Below are positions 48,319 to 60,600 of a stretch of 64,000 bases of DNA, piece after piece (position 1 is the stretch's first letter; every line of letters starts with the position of its first letter). The stretch lies in NCBI RefSeq assembly GCF_023343835.1, contig NC_064439.1:32314508-32378507 (forward strand), read 5' to 3'. Position numbers and translations under genes: made by a program. Under the pieces are notes generated by a model that saw only the letters and a program-made list of their open reading frames with translations, ran no database searches and had not been told where the DNA came from. The stretch comes from Lagopus muta. Its lineage: Eukaryota; Chordata; Aves; Galliformes; Phasianidae.

Positions 48319-51300
48319 TATAAGGCCAAAGCCCTTGCTTAATGTTGAATTCAAGTAAGACAAAAATTCAAGGATTCTGTCGTCTATGACCCTGACTATG
48401 AAAACCAGTAGCTGAGTGACTGAGCTAGAAAAGGCTGTTAGATGCATTCTAAAGAATGAATTTGTCACTTTTCCTCATTAACTGCTTGATGCCATCAGAA
48501 AGCATTTTATTTGCCTCACTTGACTTCCTCAGGATTCTGTGCTGGTCACTGGTACAGAGCTCATTCCTCTGCCAGGCTGCAGGGGCCACCAGCCTCGGTA
48601 GGCTCCCTGCCTTAATCAAGCCTCTCTTAGCCTCCTCTTTGGATACCCAGCTGATTCATGCTTCCTGAGCACATCCGTTACATGTGCTGTCCACACACTG
48701 GGGCCACGGCCCTGCAGCAAGCACTGGGAGGCCAGGTGGGCTGGGTCAGAGGGGCCCTTGGCCAACACAGTGCTGCTGGCAGCCACCCCATGCAGGTGAT
48801 GATCTGGCAGTGAAGCTGTGCTCCATCTGATGCAATCTGTCACTCTGTGGCTGTCCAAAGTCGTCTTTGCCTGTGAGAGAGCATGTGTGTAGTTAACACC
48901 CTCCAGGCTGTCGCTGTTAGCAGTATTACTAATGTGGGCTCAGCACAGTTGGCCAAAATACTCCTGGAACTTTTGCCAAGATCACATCCAGCTTTCTAAT
49001 GTGCGCATATCTCTAAATATCAAAGCTTATCCTAAAAGCGACACTGGGACATCAGCGGTGCTAAAGAGGACTGTGAAGATGTTGATGTGCAAATGAGCAG
49101 TCTGGCTAAATCTCAGGTTAACTCTAATTTGAAAGCTACTTGGTATAGAAATTGTTGGACGCAGCAGGTCACTCCTTCGGAGCTAGTTTCTGCATGTCAA
49201 TACACAGCATGTGCTTGTGGTAACTGAGGAGGCAAGCTAGCAGTAAGCTGGCAGTAAGCTGGCAGGTGGCTCTTTAGGGGAGGGTCTCCACGAGAACTGA
49301 GATTTAATTTTGGGGGGTATGAGGTCTGCGAGTAAAGACATGGCAAAATTCCTGCATATTGAATGTGCAAACTGACAGTGCAGTATAAGTGAGATTTGTC
49401 ACCTGGTGATGTTTTGGAAGCACGTGGGTACATTGCAAGGGCTCGCACATGTGCAAGTCACCCTTTTGATCTAAATCAGAAGAAAGAAGCAAAGTATAAG
49501 GCTAGCTCATCAGCACAATAAAAACAAAAACCTGGAGACATATTCACACATTAAAGCTATATTCAAGTCACCTGTGAGAGTGATGAGCCAAAAAGAAGAG
49601 CTGAGAGGATATACCCATTCACAATGTAACATACAAAAGCTCTGTGAATGCTCAAAGAAAACAAGCAATCTATTTAAATGTATTGGGTCTGTTAAAAACT
49701 TGCATTCTGCATTAAGGTGATAACAGAAAACAGTGACATTTTGCTGCCTGGCTCTTACCTCCTGCTAAGTACATTGTATTATTGCCAAACGGTGACAAAC
49801 AAAATTGAACATTTCTCCAAAGGTCACATCTATCACAGCTTTTATTTTCTCATTTGATTCAGTGTATTAGGGTCTTGTTATTTATTCTATTTTATTTGCT
49901 CATTGAAGTAAACCATTCCTTCACTGGATAGAAACCAAATGTTATTTAGAGAGTTGAGTGAGTGTTTCACAGCAAATAGCCTATCCAGCCAGTTCAGATT
50001 TTCTTTCTGGTCATTATTTGTTTATGATCAGCTTGCTATTTGTTATCTCAGATTAGAGGCAGTACTTCAGCCTAGATCAATGGAAGATTTAGACTGCCAG
50101 GCATGAGATCATTGTACTTCAACAAGTTATGGCAAATGAAATTATTGCCAGCTGAATCTGGAGTATATTCTTCTGCGCATTAGCAGAAAAGCCTCCAAAC
50201 AGGACATTGCAGATATACTTGGACTGAAGTCTGCACTTCACTTTGATTATGACTATCACTGCTCTCAAGGCCACGCTATAAAGGGAAACAGACAAATTTG
50301 TAGTACCAAGTACAGATTCAGACAAAATCTCTTTCCTGCAGTAATAAGCGTTAACTTGATAGCTATACCACTGCATGCTAGGATGAATTTCCAACTTAGA
50401 GCCTGAGCTGTGCTCACTGCAACTCCCTTTATGTATTCTTTTGGGGCACCATTACAGAGCTTTCACCTGGATGTTATTTTTTTTCCCTTTAGTTCTGCTT
50501 ATAGAATGAATAGTATAAGAAGATCTTCTTTTAGAAAGGATGTCTTGGTCTTTCACAGAAGTTTTGGGCACCTCTCTGGTTGTGTTGGCAGAACACTACA
50601 TTGAAGTCGTAGGGTTCTGACCTGACCCCAGAGCAGAGCAGAATGCACCATCTCATCACAGAGCAGCGTGCCTGACTGTCTGTGGGAAATGCCTCAGATG
50701 CGAACATGCAGAGAAGCAGAGTTTAGTCCTTGCTTTTCCCCAGAGAAACTCTGCCCATGGGAATTTCATCAATGTGTGCTATTGGGGTGGGAAAACAGCA
50801 GGCAGTGTCTTCCATTTGGAGTTAAACATCGTTATTGTGGAAAACTAACAAAAATCCCTGGAGACAAAAGCTGGCTTATGAAACACACACTTTGAGAAAT
50901 TAAAAAATAAGTATCTACTACATACAAAAAAGAACAGCATTTTTACCCTGCCATCCTTAGACCAAGCCACGGCCTAGCAGCAGAAACCACTCAGCGACAA
51001 TCCCAGTTCTTTGAACACCAAAAGGGGATCTCTTATGGGAGCATCAGGATATTTAAATCCATCAGTTTTCCAGCTATATGCAAGACAAATGCTCCCCTAT
51101 GATACGGCTGCTAACAGCACCACAGAGCACTGACAGGTCAGGCAGTGCAATCATAATGGTAGCAAGCAGTGACTTCACCTTTAGGGTCTCACTGATTTCT
51201 TCCACACACCTAAGGCTGCAGGGGATGGCAGAACACTGCTCAGCATGGCCACATCTGCAAATGTCACCAACGGCTTGTTCTCATTTACCTCTTCATCTGT

Positions 51301-51503
51301 GAAAAGTTTAAATAGGGCAGTTTCATAACTGGGACCCTGCAAATCCTTACTTCTAGATATTTAGTATTAGGCCACCAACTTTTAAGTTGAGATGATTTGT
51401 ACCTTTTGCATTTTTGACACATCCTATCACATGGTTATAAGATGTAGAAGTCGACTTCATTTTTCATGTTGACTGTTTCCTGCAAAATTGTTTGTTTCCA
51501 TGG
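48319..51503. other. Unique noncoding DNA with one GC-richer patch
   Basis: 48540-48850 is clearly richer in G+C than its surroundings and carries overlapping open frames on both strands (48456-48668 + and 48616-48858 -). Neither resembles a protein and CpG is sparse, so this is not a CpG island. A tandem 'cagtaagctgg' duplication lies at about 49239-49262. No other repeat recognised. Confidence 0.45.
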
Positions 51504-51557
51504 TAGAATCATGGACTCATAGAATCATTAAGGTTGAAAAGATCTCTAAGATCATCT
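51504..51557 (-). mobile_element. CR1 LINE 3'-terminal scrap, minus strand
   Basis: Reverse-complemented octamers 'agaatcatggactcatagaa' followed by 'tcattaaggttgaaaagatc' and 'tctaagatcatc', the extreme 3' end of a CR1. Only about 50 bases survive. Confidence 0.88.
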
Positions 51558-53197
51558 TTAGGATAAGATTTTTATACAGAAATCCTAATCCTTCTTGTAA
51601 CTTGAACAGCCATATTCTAATTTGAATTGCACCCCCCAAAAAGAAAAATCAGCCGCATGTGAGAAAAATTCATGCCCTACTGAAATAAATAGCAAAATTT
51701 CCATTAAACCTGTAAGTATTCAAATTTTCTGAGTTGCTTATGGTAGAAACGTGCCCAAGTGGCACAACTCAAGTCAAAGAAGGAGAAAGATGTGCACGTG
51801 TATCAGTTGCACCCACAGCGGTTTTTCTCCTTCACATTCGTAACAGTGCAGTACATCTCAGGTCTGCCTTACAGCACAGCCAATTAGTATGCCTAATGCT
51901 GCCACGATTTTCCCATGCAAGGAAGGAAATTCTTTAAGATGAGGATTTTTTTTCAATATTAAACACTTTTTAGCAAATACGTTGACAATATTCCTTTAGT
52001 ACAGTACAGATTGTTTGCCTTTATGGCATGCAGTAAATTAGTAGGACCTATACACTGTTTTTTATTACTTTAGGTAGAAAGATCACAGCCTTCTGAATGT
52101 AACTGAGCAACTGTAAATTACTGTTAACAACAACATGAGAGAGAAGGAAGTAGAAAACATTAATGCTTGTTTTCTATTCTTCCTTTGTGGATTTTGGGAA
52201 GGGAAGCTTTTAAATAAAATGAATAAATGAAATGAAAGAGGGACTAATGGGTTGGAAGCCCTGCATCTCTACCAGGGCTGCTGAAGACTTTGTAGCTCAC
52301 CATCAAAGGAATTCTTTGCAACTCGTGGAGTTGTCGGCCATTATGTTGTTAAAATACATTTTTCACAAATGCAAATGTATTTTGAAATCTTTTAAAGTCT
52401 GAGTCATAAAAACAAGGTCTCACAGAGCATAGATTTTAACCAAAGTTGCTGTATCTTGTTTCCACAATAAAAACCTGGTTATCTCTGTTGAAATACAAAG
52501 CTAACTGGGTGCTGCAAGTCTTCTAACAGAAAAGCAACTGGTTTATATTTAGGCTGGTATCAGCATGCTTCCCAGAGAGAACACTTACAAATTGCAGGAT
52601 ATGGTTTTGGGGATGATGTTTCACCAAACTGAAGATACGTTTCAGTTTGGATCTCTCTTTGGATGAGAGAAAAGAGAATCCCCATAGAAGTCCACAAGTG
52701 TGCTTATATACAGAATCAATGTCAGTAAGTGGAGGATCGGACCCATACTGCTGGAAGGCAAAGGCTTGCAATCTCACACTGATCTGAGGTGGCACAGACA
52801 GATCTCAGCTGTTACAACAAACAGATTTTCAACAACAATGAAAAATCAACTCCTCTGGCAAGGAACTTCTACATTTCCAGCAAGTCTGGGAAGTTCAACA
52901 GTTGGTTTTGAGGAGCTGGTGTTCACTGTCTATGTATTTTATATATGGAGTTCTCTCCAGACTGATTGCAGGGTGCTCTGTGTACAGAAGCCCCAGGAGG
53001 AAGTCAAAGTGCGTGAAGCAGACCTTCTGTCTATTGCTACTCTTTAAACAGACGATGCAACATGTGTAACAGCTGTGTGAATATTAGGGGCTGCAGAGTA
53101 CAAGAAAACAGAAGTGCAGTTCAAATGGAGCAGAAGGGCTAAGGGAGACAAAGCATGCCAGTTAACAAGAAAATGGAAACAAAAAAATCAGTGGTGG
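51558..53197. other. Unique noncoding DNA
   Basis: No gene or repeat recognised. The plus frame at 52700-53047 (115 codons) has no family resemblance and no clear splice context. Confidence 0.45.
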
Positions 53198-53415
53198 CTG
53201 AATCTCAGGTTGGATATTAGAAAAAAAGTTCTTCTCAGGAAGAGCAGTGATGCATTGGAACAGGCTGCCCAGGGAGGTAGAGTCAACATCTCTGGAGATG
53301 TTCAAGAAATGTGGAGACGTAGCACTGAGGGACGTGGTCAGCGAGCAGGGTGGGATGGGTCGATGGCTGGACTAGATTATTTTAGGTTTTTTTTCCAGCC
53401 CTAGTGATTCTATCA
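53198..53415 (+). mobile_element. CR1 LINE 3' fragment
   Basis: Runs from 'aatctcaggttggatattag' through 'cattggaacaggctgcccag', 'acatctctggagatgttcaa', 'gtagcactgagggacgtggt' and 'gatggctggactagattatt' to one octamer 'gtgattctatcattg'. The plus-strand open frame at 53114-53404 includes a decayed ORF2 C-terminal reading (LRLDIRKK). Same subfamily as 48058-48318. Confidence 0.94.
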
Positions 53416-56400
53416 TTGTTTTTAGGATGAGAGTGATGTGTCTCTGTGGATCATGGACGTGTACATTAATGTTTGACAGAAGAAGCCAGAAAACCGTATG
53501 TCAGACTGGCTGTGGGAGGAGGCAAGAAGAGATTGTATTTTTACAGACTGGTCCAGAGGCAAACAGCAAAGTTGCTAGAGAGGGAGAAATGAGAATCAGC
53601 AATAGGATAAACAACAGAAAGCTTGGCTTATGCAGAGTACACTGAAGATGCTGCCTTGTCCACCTTGGAGGTGACATGAAGCAATATGAGCAGATACGGA
53701 CACCTAAGACATGGATGAAGACAGAAGAGGGTTCCATGCAGCTCAGAAAGATGCATTTGTTTGGGTACTGAAGTGTGAAGCCATGCAGGGCGGGGAGCCC
53801 ATTGCTGCCCCTGGTTGGCCTCTGGAGGTTGATGGGAGTTGGGCAGCAGCTGCAGTGCTCAGGGGCAGGGCACCCCAATGGAGGATGTCGCACCCTGCAT
53901 CACAGCTGTGTTCCACTCAGCCTCACTTTTTGCCCTCAGCCATACTCAGCACTCAGAGCACCAGAAAAGCACAGACTCCAGTGCTTTGCAATGCACAATG
54001 TGCTGGCGTGGTCTGAAGGGGCTAAAGACAAAATACATTTATGCCTGGTATTTGTATCCTTAAGCGTAAGATTTTATTACAGCTTGCTGGATAGCTGCGT
54101 ATTTTACCAAACCCTTTAAAATAATTCCAAGAATTTGACACATTGGTCTCCAAGAAGAAAGCAAAGAATTCCAAGAGGTGTTTTACATGCTGTGAAATTG
54201 CAGGTTCTTTCCTTTGTTCTAAATTTACTAGTAATTAATTTCCTCTAGCAATCCCATATTTGAATCTTGGCACTATAAAACAGAGGGGCTGAACACAGGC
54301 CTTCAAAGGCAGACAGCTGACGGACTAAAGCAGAGCGCCCTGTAATAATGTAGATCTTATTTTTTGAGGAGGTGTTTGGGTAATGTTTCTATCGTAGCCT
54401 AAGTGAAAAACTAGCATCTGGCTGGTGAAATAAATAAATGAAAGCCAAAGTGGGATTTACAGGGAAGAGTTTATAACTATATTTAGCATGCCTGAGAGAA
54501 TGATATGTGTTTTCCTCAGTCCAGCCTTCCACCCTGTTTTTTCAGGTACAAAGACACTAACCTATGTTCACTTTTCAAGCAAAAGGGGAAACAGTGTAAG
54601 CAGTGAAAAAACAGATTCATCGCTCTTACCCTGGAGTTACCAGGGTAAGGCAGAACTTCACGATTAACTTTCCCGTGTCTAACATAGGTATTGTGTTCAA
54701 AACTCATGTACCTCCATGATACCCCTGACTGTCACCCCAAAGTCTGTGAGATTGTTAATGCAGAAAGAATCTAGTTTATCATTTTTAAGACCTTCCCAGC
54801 TGCAGCAGATTTACTCTGAAAGTGCTGACAGCAGTTTCATCAATACTTCACGGGTTCTATTTGTCCCAGTTTTCTGGTTTTGTCTCTAGCAGAAAAAGCT
54901 GTGGTTTTACTGCTTTCTTGATTCAGAAGAACAGCAAACCATTGGCCAGGGTGAAATAAATGGAGAAGTAATGCACTTTAAAATGCAAACGATACAGAAG
55001 TACGGTGCTCTTCAGTGCTCGAGGGCGAGTCCCACCATCTGCTCTGGCTGTGGCTAAGGCTGACCTCCCTTTGTATTAGGGAAAAAAAAAGCAACTGTGC
55101 AGATCAAAAGAAGTTTAAACAGGGAAAACCTAACTCCCAAATTTGCAGGCTGCACACAGCTTCTGCACACGAACAGCGAGAACAGTGAGCATCCAGGAGG
55201 AATTTATTTTATTCTGAGGTGATGAGTATTTTACAGCCCAGAGCAATCCTCATCGATGAACCCTTCAGCCCTGGGATCCTTCTCACTCACACACATGTCC
55301 GCTTCACAATCCCCTCTATGTGTGCTCTTCATCAAACCAAGGATGAAAGCCACCAGCAAGCAGAGGGAAGTCACTTTCTTCCCAGTTTCCAGGTATGAGC
55401 TGTTTGTGCAGTTCCCACCCTCCGGCATTAAAGATGCTCAGGAAACACACCAGACCTCTGGTCACTATTCGCGTGTTGACATCTTTGCAGGGAAAGATGC
55501 TGTTTCTAAGTCATGCTCCCCATTCTCACAAAGCAGTTTTTGACTGAGACTGCTAACTAAAAGGAATCCAGTAGCTTTCCTGCAAGTAAATACCTCGTTA
55601 ATGCTGGGAGTAGGGCTTGAGTGCAAAGACTGTCCTATGCAAATCAGAGCTGATGAGCACTTAACTAATCTGTTTACAGACCAGAGCTGCTGGGCAGGCC
55701 TCAGCGATTTTCTATCAAAGCAAAGAACCATTCTTTATGGGCATCTGGTTGTCCCTGAATTGGTAGTTTAAGCATATACCCTTGCTTCAAAGAAAGATCA
55801 AAGGATTTATTACTTCTAAATGAGTGCATTATTTCCACTTACTACTTTCTTGTTTGCAATGTGTTATTAACAGCACCATGGCAGGGTTACCTCCAGACTT
55901 GAGTTTCTCATAGATTCCAGAATGCGATTTTAGATGGTATATATAGCCAACAACATGCAGGCTGTTACATGGATGGAGAAGGAAGTAGGAAACATATTAG
56001 AGCAGCCAGTTATGGAAAATGGATTAAAAAAACAAAGCAGCTACAACTTAACGTACAAAAATGGCAAGTTATCATTTGCGCTTTAAAAGAACACAATGTA
56101 AGCGTTTCAAAATGACAGCCACAATTCTGCAGACAGCCAGTTCTGGCTCCTCCTCATATGAAAAGTAACACACATCACTCCTGCTTGCAGCAAAAGCCGA
56201 GATACCGCAGACATGAAGTAGCACAACGACGGGTTCAATGAACAAATTCCTATTACCCCATAAATGCCTACCATCACCATCCTTTTGGCTTACTGTTTAT
56301 AGCTCCGTTTACTTATTAAGTCTGGAAGAAACAAGGGAGACACATTCATTATGTGCTTTCTGGCACTACTGGGAGCACATGGAAAGCAAGTAAGACCTAA

Positions 56401-57572
56401 CGTTATTTACACTCACACTGAAGGCCCATAGTTAGCTCAGGCACAGAGCTGAAAAGGGAATTTTCAAGAGGAAGTGTAGAAGTAGATTCCAGGCAGCAAG
56501 GGCCAAGGCAGACAAAGCTGCCAAAACTATAGCCACAAGCGGCCCAGGGGAGAATTTGGAGAGGCTGGTGTGATGTTTATTGCTCAAACTTCAGCGTTGG
56601 GTGGTGCAGTGGGGACAGGAACTGCATTCTGCTGCCTGGGAGCTCAGCAGCAGTATCTAGAGATATCTGCGGACTAGGTGTCTCCACCTTTATCACAGTG
56701 CCAGAGGGAGCCCATTGCAGTCCCTATCTGTTTTACAAGGAGCCACCTCACACTGATAGGCCTGGCAAGCCACACAGGCACAGGGTCTGCTTAGTTCTCC
56801 TCTTTTTATTGCACCCACACTCAGTTTGCAACCACATCAGCTAGCAGTTCCCTATCTAGGACAAGCAGAAATAAAAAGCGTAGCACTGGGGGTTGTGACA
56901 GAACCTAGTGGCCTTGCAGGAAGAGCATCATGTTGGTTTTAGCTCCTGTGATAGGTGTAAACCTACTGATCTCCACTGGTTTAGCAGTGTTGTTCTCCTT
57001 TTCTCCTGGCAGGGACCAGACGTTGGCTAATTTTTAGCATTAACTGCAAAGACAACCCCAGCAAAGTCAAAGGCAGTGATGGAGTAATGTAATAGCCCAG
57101 TTTAGTGTCCGCAGCACAGCTCAGAGGACTAACAAACTCAAGCAACTGATACACTGCAGGCTTCTGGTTCCATGCAATCCATAGCTGCAAACAAGCAGAG
57201 CTTGCATTGAAGCCTGACTGCACAGGAATCCATGCATCTCTTAAATCCACATATCTGAAGCTCCAGCTTCCATCACCGTTAAGTAGCATCAGTTAGCCTT
57301 CCTTGTGAGTTGCAGACTGATTGGAAGCTGGTGTTATTATTATACAACACCAACAGTTCACATCACAGTTAAACATAACAGTCAGCAAATGTTTATCAGT
57401 AAAATCCTGTCATACATAGTACAGACATACATACTAACACATAAAGGCACTGGAAATAGCTACCCACAGGCTAGAAGACTTTTCTTTTTAGTGTACAAAA
57501 TTGTGTAGAGAAAAATGGAACTAGAATATTTAACCAAATACATATCAGTATGGCATGTAAGGATACACTAAG
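53416..57572. other. Unique noncoding DNA
   Basis: A GC-richer patch at about 53780-53900 generates three overlapping plus-strand frames (53711-54119), none resembling a protein. The minus frame at 55231-55428 has a hydrophobic stretch and several cysteines but no recognisable fold and no splice context. The minus frame at 56981-57289 (102 codons) is likewise unassigned. No repeat recognised. Confidence 0.45.
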
Positions 57573-57672
57573 AGATGTGATTTAGTGATGGCACTGGGGA
57601 GGTCAGGTGGATGGCTGGACTTGATCTTCATGCTCTTTTCCCACCTAGATGATCCTGTTCTATGGTTTTATT
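57573..57672 (+). mobile_element. CR1 LINE 3'-terminal fragment
   Basis: The end of a CR1: 'gatttagtgatggcactggg', 'caggtggatggctggacttg', then 'atcttcatgctcttttccca' and a decayed octamer tail 'tgttctatggttttattatt'. About 100 bases remain. A short insertion-like 'acctagatgatcc' precedes the tail. Confidence 0.8.
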
Positions 57673-60600
57673 ATTCTAAAGCTATCCAGAACATGTCAGG
57701 AATATAGTGGGAAGCTGGGATCTGAAAGATAGCCCTTGAAAAGTCCACAGTTGTGTGAATTACAGGAGACTGAGCAGATAAGATGGTTCAACAGAACCAT
57801 CAGGCAGGGGATACATCCTGGGCATCGTGCAAACAGAGAAAGAAGCAGCAGATGATGCCGAGATGATGCTATAAAGCAGACAAAAGCAACAACATCCAGT
57901 ACACTAGCTTACTAAATATTGGTCATTGAACAGCATCTACAGTCGTGGAAAAACAGGCATGATAACTGGAATCCTCCTACTGTTGCCCACAAACCATCCA
58001 ACTTAGGTACTGCAAACAGCTTACACGACACATGGGCTAGCTGCCCAGGTATTCACCAAGATTCCCAGGAAAATCTCTGGGACAAAAGAGCTACAGATAT
58101 GTAAGCAAACTGCAGCCGACTCAGGTGTGTCTACAACCAGTGACTACAGCCCAGTTAACACTGGCATCATCTGGAAGAAGGCACTAAGAACAAGTATAAT
58201 ATGCATTATTATAAGTATTCTTTAAGTTACTTTCCAAATCACTACTGCTTTTGTTTTACTTGTCTGGTTTTTCATTTGAATTTCAACAAAACAAATTTTC
58301 AATATGCAATTAATTTCTTTTCTTAAAATGCTGCAGGCATTGAAACGCATTGTAACAATACTTGCTTTTCTTTCCAGGGTAGCTGTATTTCAGGTATGAG
58401 CAAACTTACCTTTGTATCAGTTGCATGATATTTAACAGCACTCCAAGTTTTTTTGAAATCAGTAAAATTCATAGAACGTATGTTAGCATATTTATTATTT
58501 CCAGGCCTCACATGTAATTTACTTAGCAGAACACTGTTATCACCAATGAGAGGCTCAGCAACACCAAAGGAAGAAACACACTGAGCTAGCTCCGACCTTA
58601 AACAAAAACCAAGATCTCATTTCAGGCCAAGGTCAAAAGGAAGAGTTGGGTGTCAGCGCAGAAAGAGCCAGACGGCTTTTTATCATACAGTTGCTATAAG
58701 AAGACATTTAGTACTTTAAAAAGGTTTATCCACCTGTTTCAATTTACTGCAAGTGCTCACCATCTATGATGAATACTACCACCAACAAAAAATCATTGCC
58801 ATATGGATGCCTAATTCTATGTCATACATCTACTGAGTGCACCAGCCATAAAAATACTCATTCTCTGTCCACCTAAGAAAATTTTCTAACTGTTGTTATT
58901 ATTCTTATGGGAGAAAAAATTATGTGCAACTGTGCCAGCAGACAGGACGGTCTGTGACAAATCATATATAGAAAGCAACAAATCTTAAACATACCAGTAG
59001 CCTTTAAAGACCATACATCCATTATGCTATCACACACAATGTCAAATGCGTCTTGTAAGCTTGTGCTTTTCTAAAACACTGCTTATTCATTTGTAGACCT
59101 TGAATTAAATTTCTCCCCCTGCAGAAGTATAATTTTTCAGTTTTGCAAGGTTTGCAGCAAGTTCTAAGAACTTGATAGAGATGTCAACAAAAAGGCTTTG
59201 CTTTGTAAAGTCCCATGACTTTGAGAGGATCCTACCAATCCATAAATCTAGAACGCCACAGAGGGCCCAAGCTCCACGCATTGCTTCAGTGAGCCATGAA
59301 AACACAGCGCAGACTTCTACACTGCATCAAAGTTTCTACAACTTGTAAGACACTTTCCTCTTGTAAGACAGAAAATATTCTCAGCTTTTCTTGAGCAAAA
59401 CGGAATTATATCTGGTTTTATATGGAGACGGAGACAGTAATGATGACATAAAGGCAAATCAAAAGCAAGAGGTACCACTCCAGTCTTAAAGTACCTTTTG
59501 AGTAGGGTCTGGATAGTTTTGATCTTGCTGATCAAGATGGAGAACTAAGATTGCAGAAAGACATCAATATCATAGCCCCTGTACGATGGTTTTCTCTGCT
59601 TGCTCCATGAACAGGCTCAGTCTTTATGTTCTGCAGATCACTTGGGAACATCCTTTCATGTCAGTTGCAACATTTATACAGCTGAAAAGGTGGGCAACTC
59701 TGTTCACAGGCTGGAAGTGACAGCAGCTGTTTTGTGCTCTCAGCAGCTCCATCATCTGCTGCAGGACAAGGCTGGGACACAGACTGGCAATATCACCTCC
59801 AGCAGCTCCAGCTGGCTCCTTCCTTTCACAGCCGACACCCCAACTTTTCAGAATCCTGATGCCATCAATGTGGCACAATCCCTGCCTGAGAGATGCCCTG
59901 AAGCTGCATCTTGGCCACAGCTGCACTGGAACTACCCCACCATTCCAAAAATGCTGTGAAATCCTGGCAGTCTTGTAGTTAATGGCAACATTCCCATTGA
60001 TTAAACCAGAGCCAGACTATCACGTACTTTTACTTGGTCAGAATGCCTCCTCTTCCACCTGAGGCTTGTAAGAGCCATAAAAAAAGTTAAAGCAACATCA
60101 TACTCAGCAGTTTTAATAGAAGGCCTCCTCTGTTAAACGACCACCAAAAATAGCTGCTTAAGATGGTTTATACAGATTCATAATTGAGAGAAGGCTGCTT
60201 AGGTATTTTTTTAAAAACCATCACTAGTTTTATTGGTTGACAATGTTTTCCTGCTAGTCAATAAATGCATTTGATATAGGTGAATTTCCAAGCAAGCAGG
60301 ATAGGAGGGCTAATTTAACATTCCAAACAATTTTAAAAGAAGTTACCTCAAGTTTCCCTTTGGGACATTTATAAAATATACAACTAATTTGCTGTACCTA
60401 ATTTGTGTGTATGCACTGGGAAGTAATTAGTGTAGAAATTTAACCAATTTCACTGTCTTTCTGTTCAGCTCAATAAATTGCTGTTTTCAACGCCTGTTTC
60501 TGGCAGTGACAACAGTTTTAGTACTTGCTTAATTTCCATAGGCCAGCAGTATACCCCATGCAGAGCAAAAGATTACACACACAGGCAGATGCAGAATAGA

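Noticed and set aside
48540-48850. CpG island or promoter
   Set aside because: G+C is raised but CpG dinucleotides remain few, and no promoter motif was seen.
53501-53893. 130-codon minus-strand open frame, with three overlapping plus-strand frames at 53711-54119
   Set aside because: A GC-richer patch lowers stop frequency on both strands, so several frames are open at once; none resembles a protein.
55231-55428. Minus-strand 65-codon frame with a hydrophobic stretch and cysteines, superficially like a small secreted peptide
   Set aside because: The cysteine spacing fits no family I know, the hydrophobic part is not N-terminal, and there is an overlapping frame on the other strand.
56981-57289. 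Minus-strand 102-codon frame in fairly balanced sequence
   Set aside because: No recognisable motif or acceptor/donor pair defining an exon.
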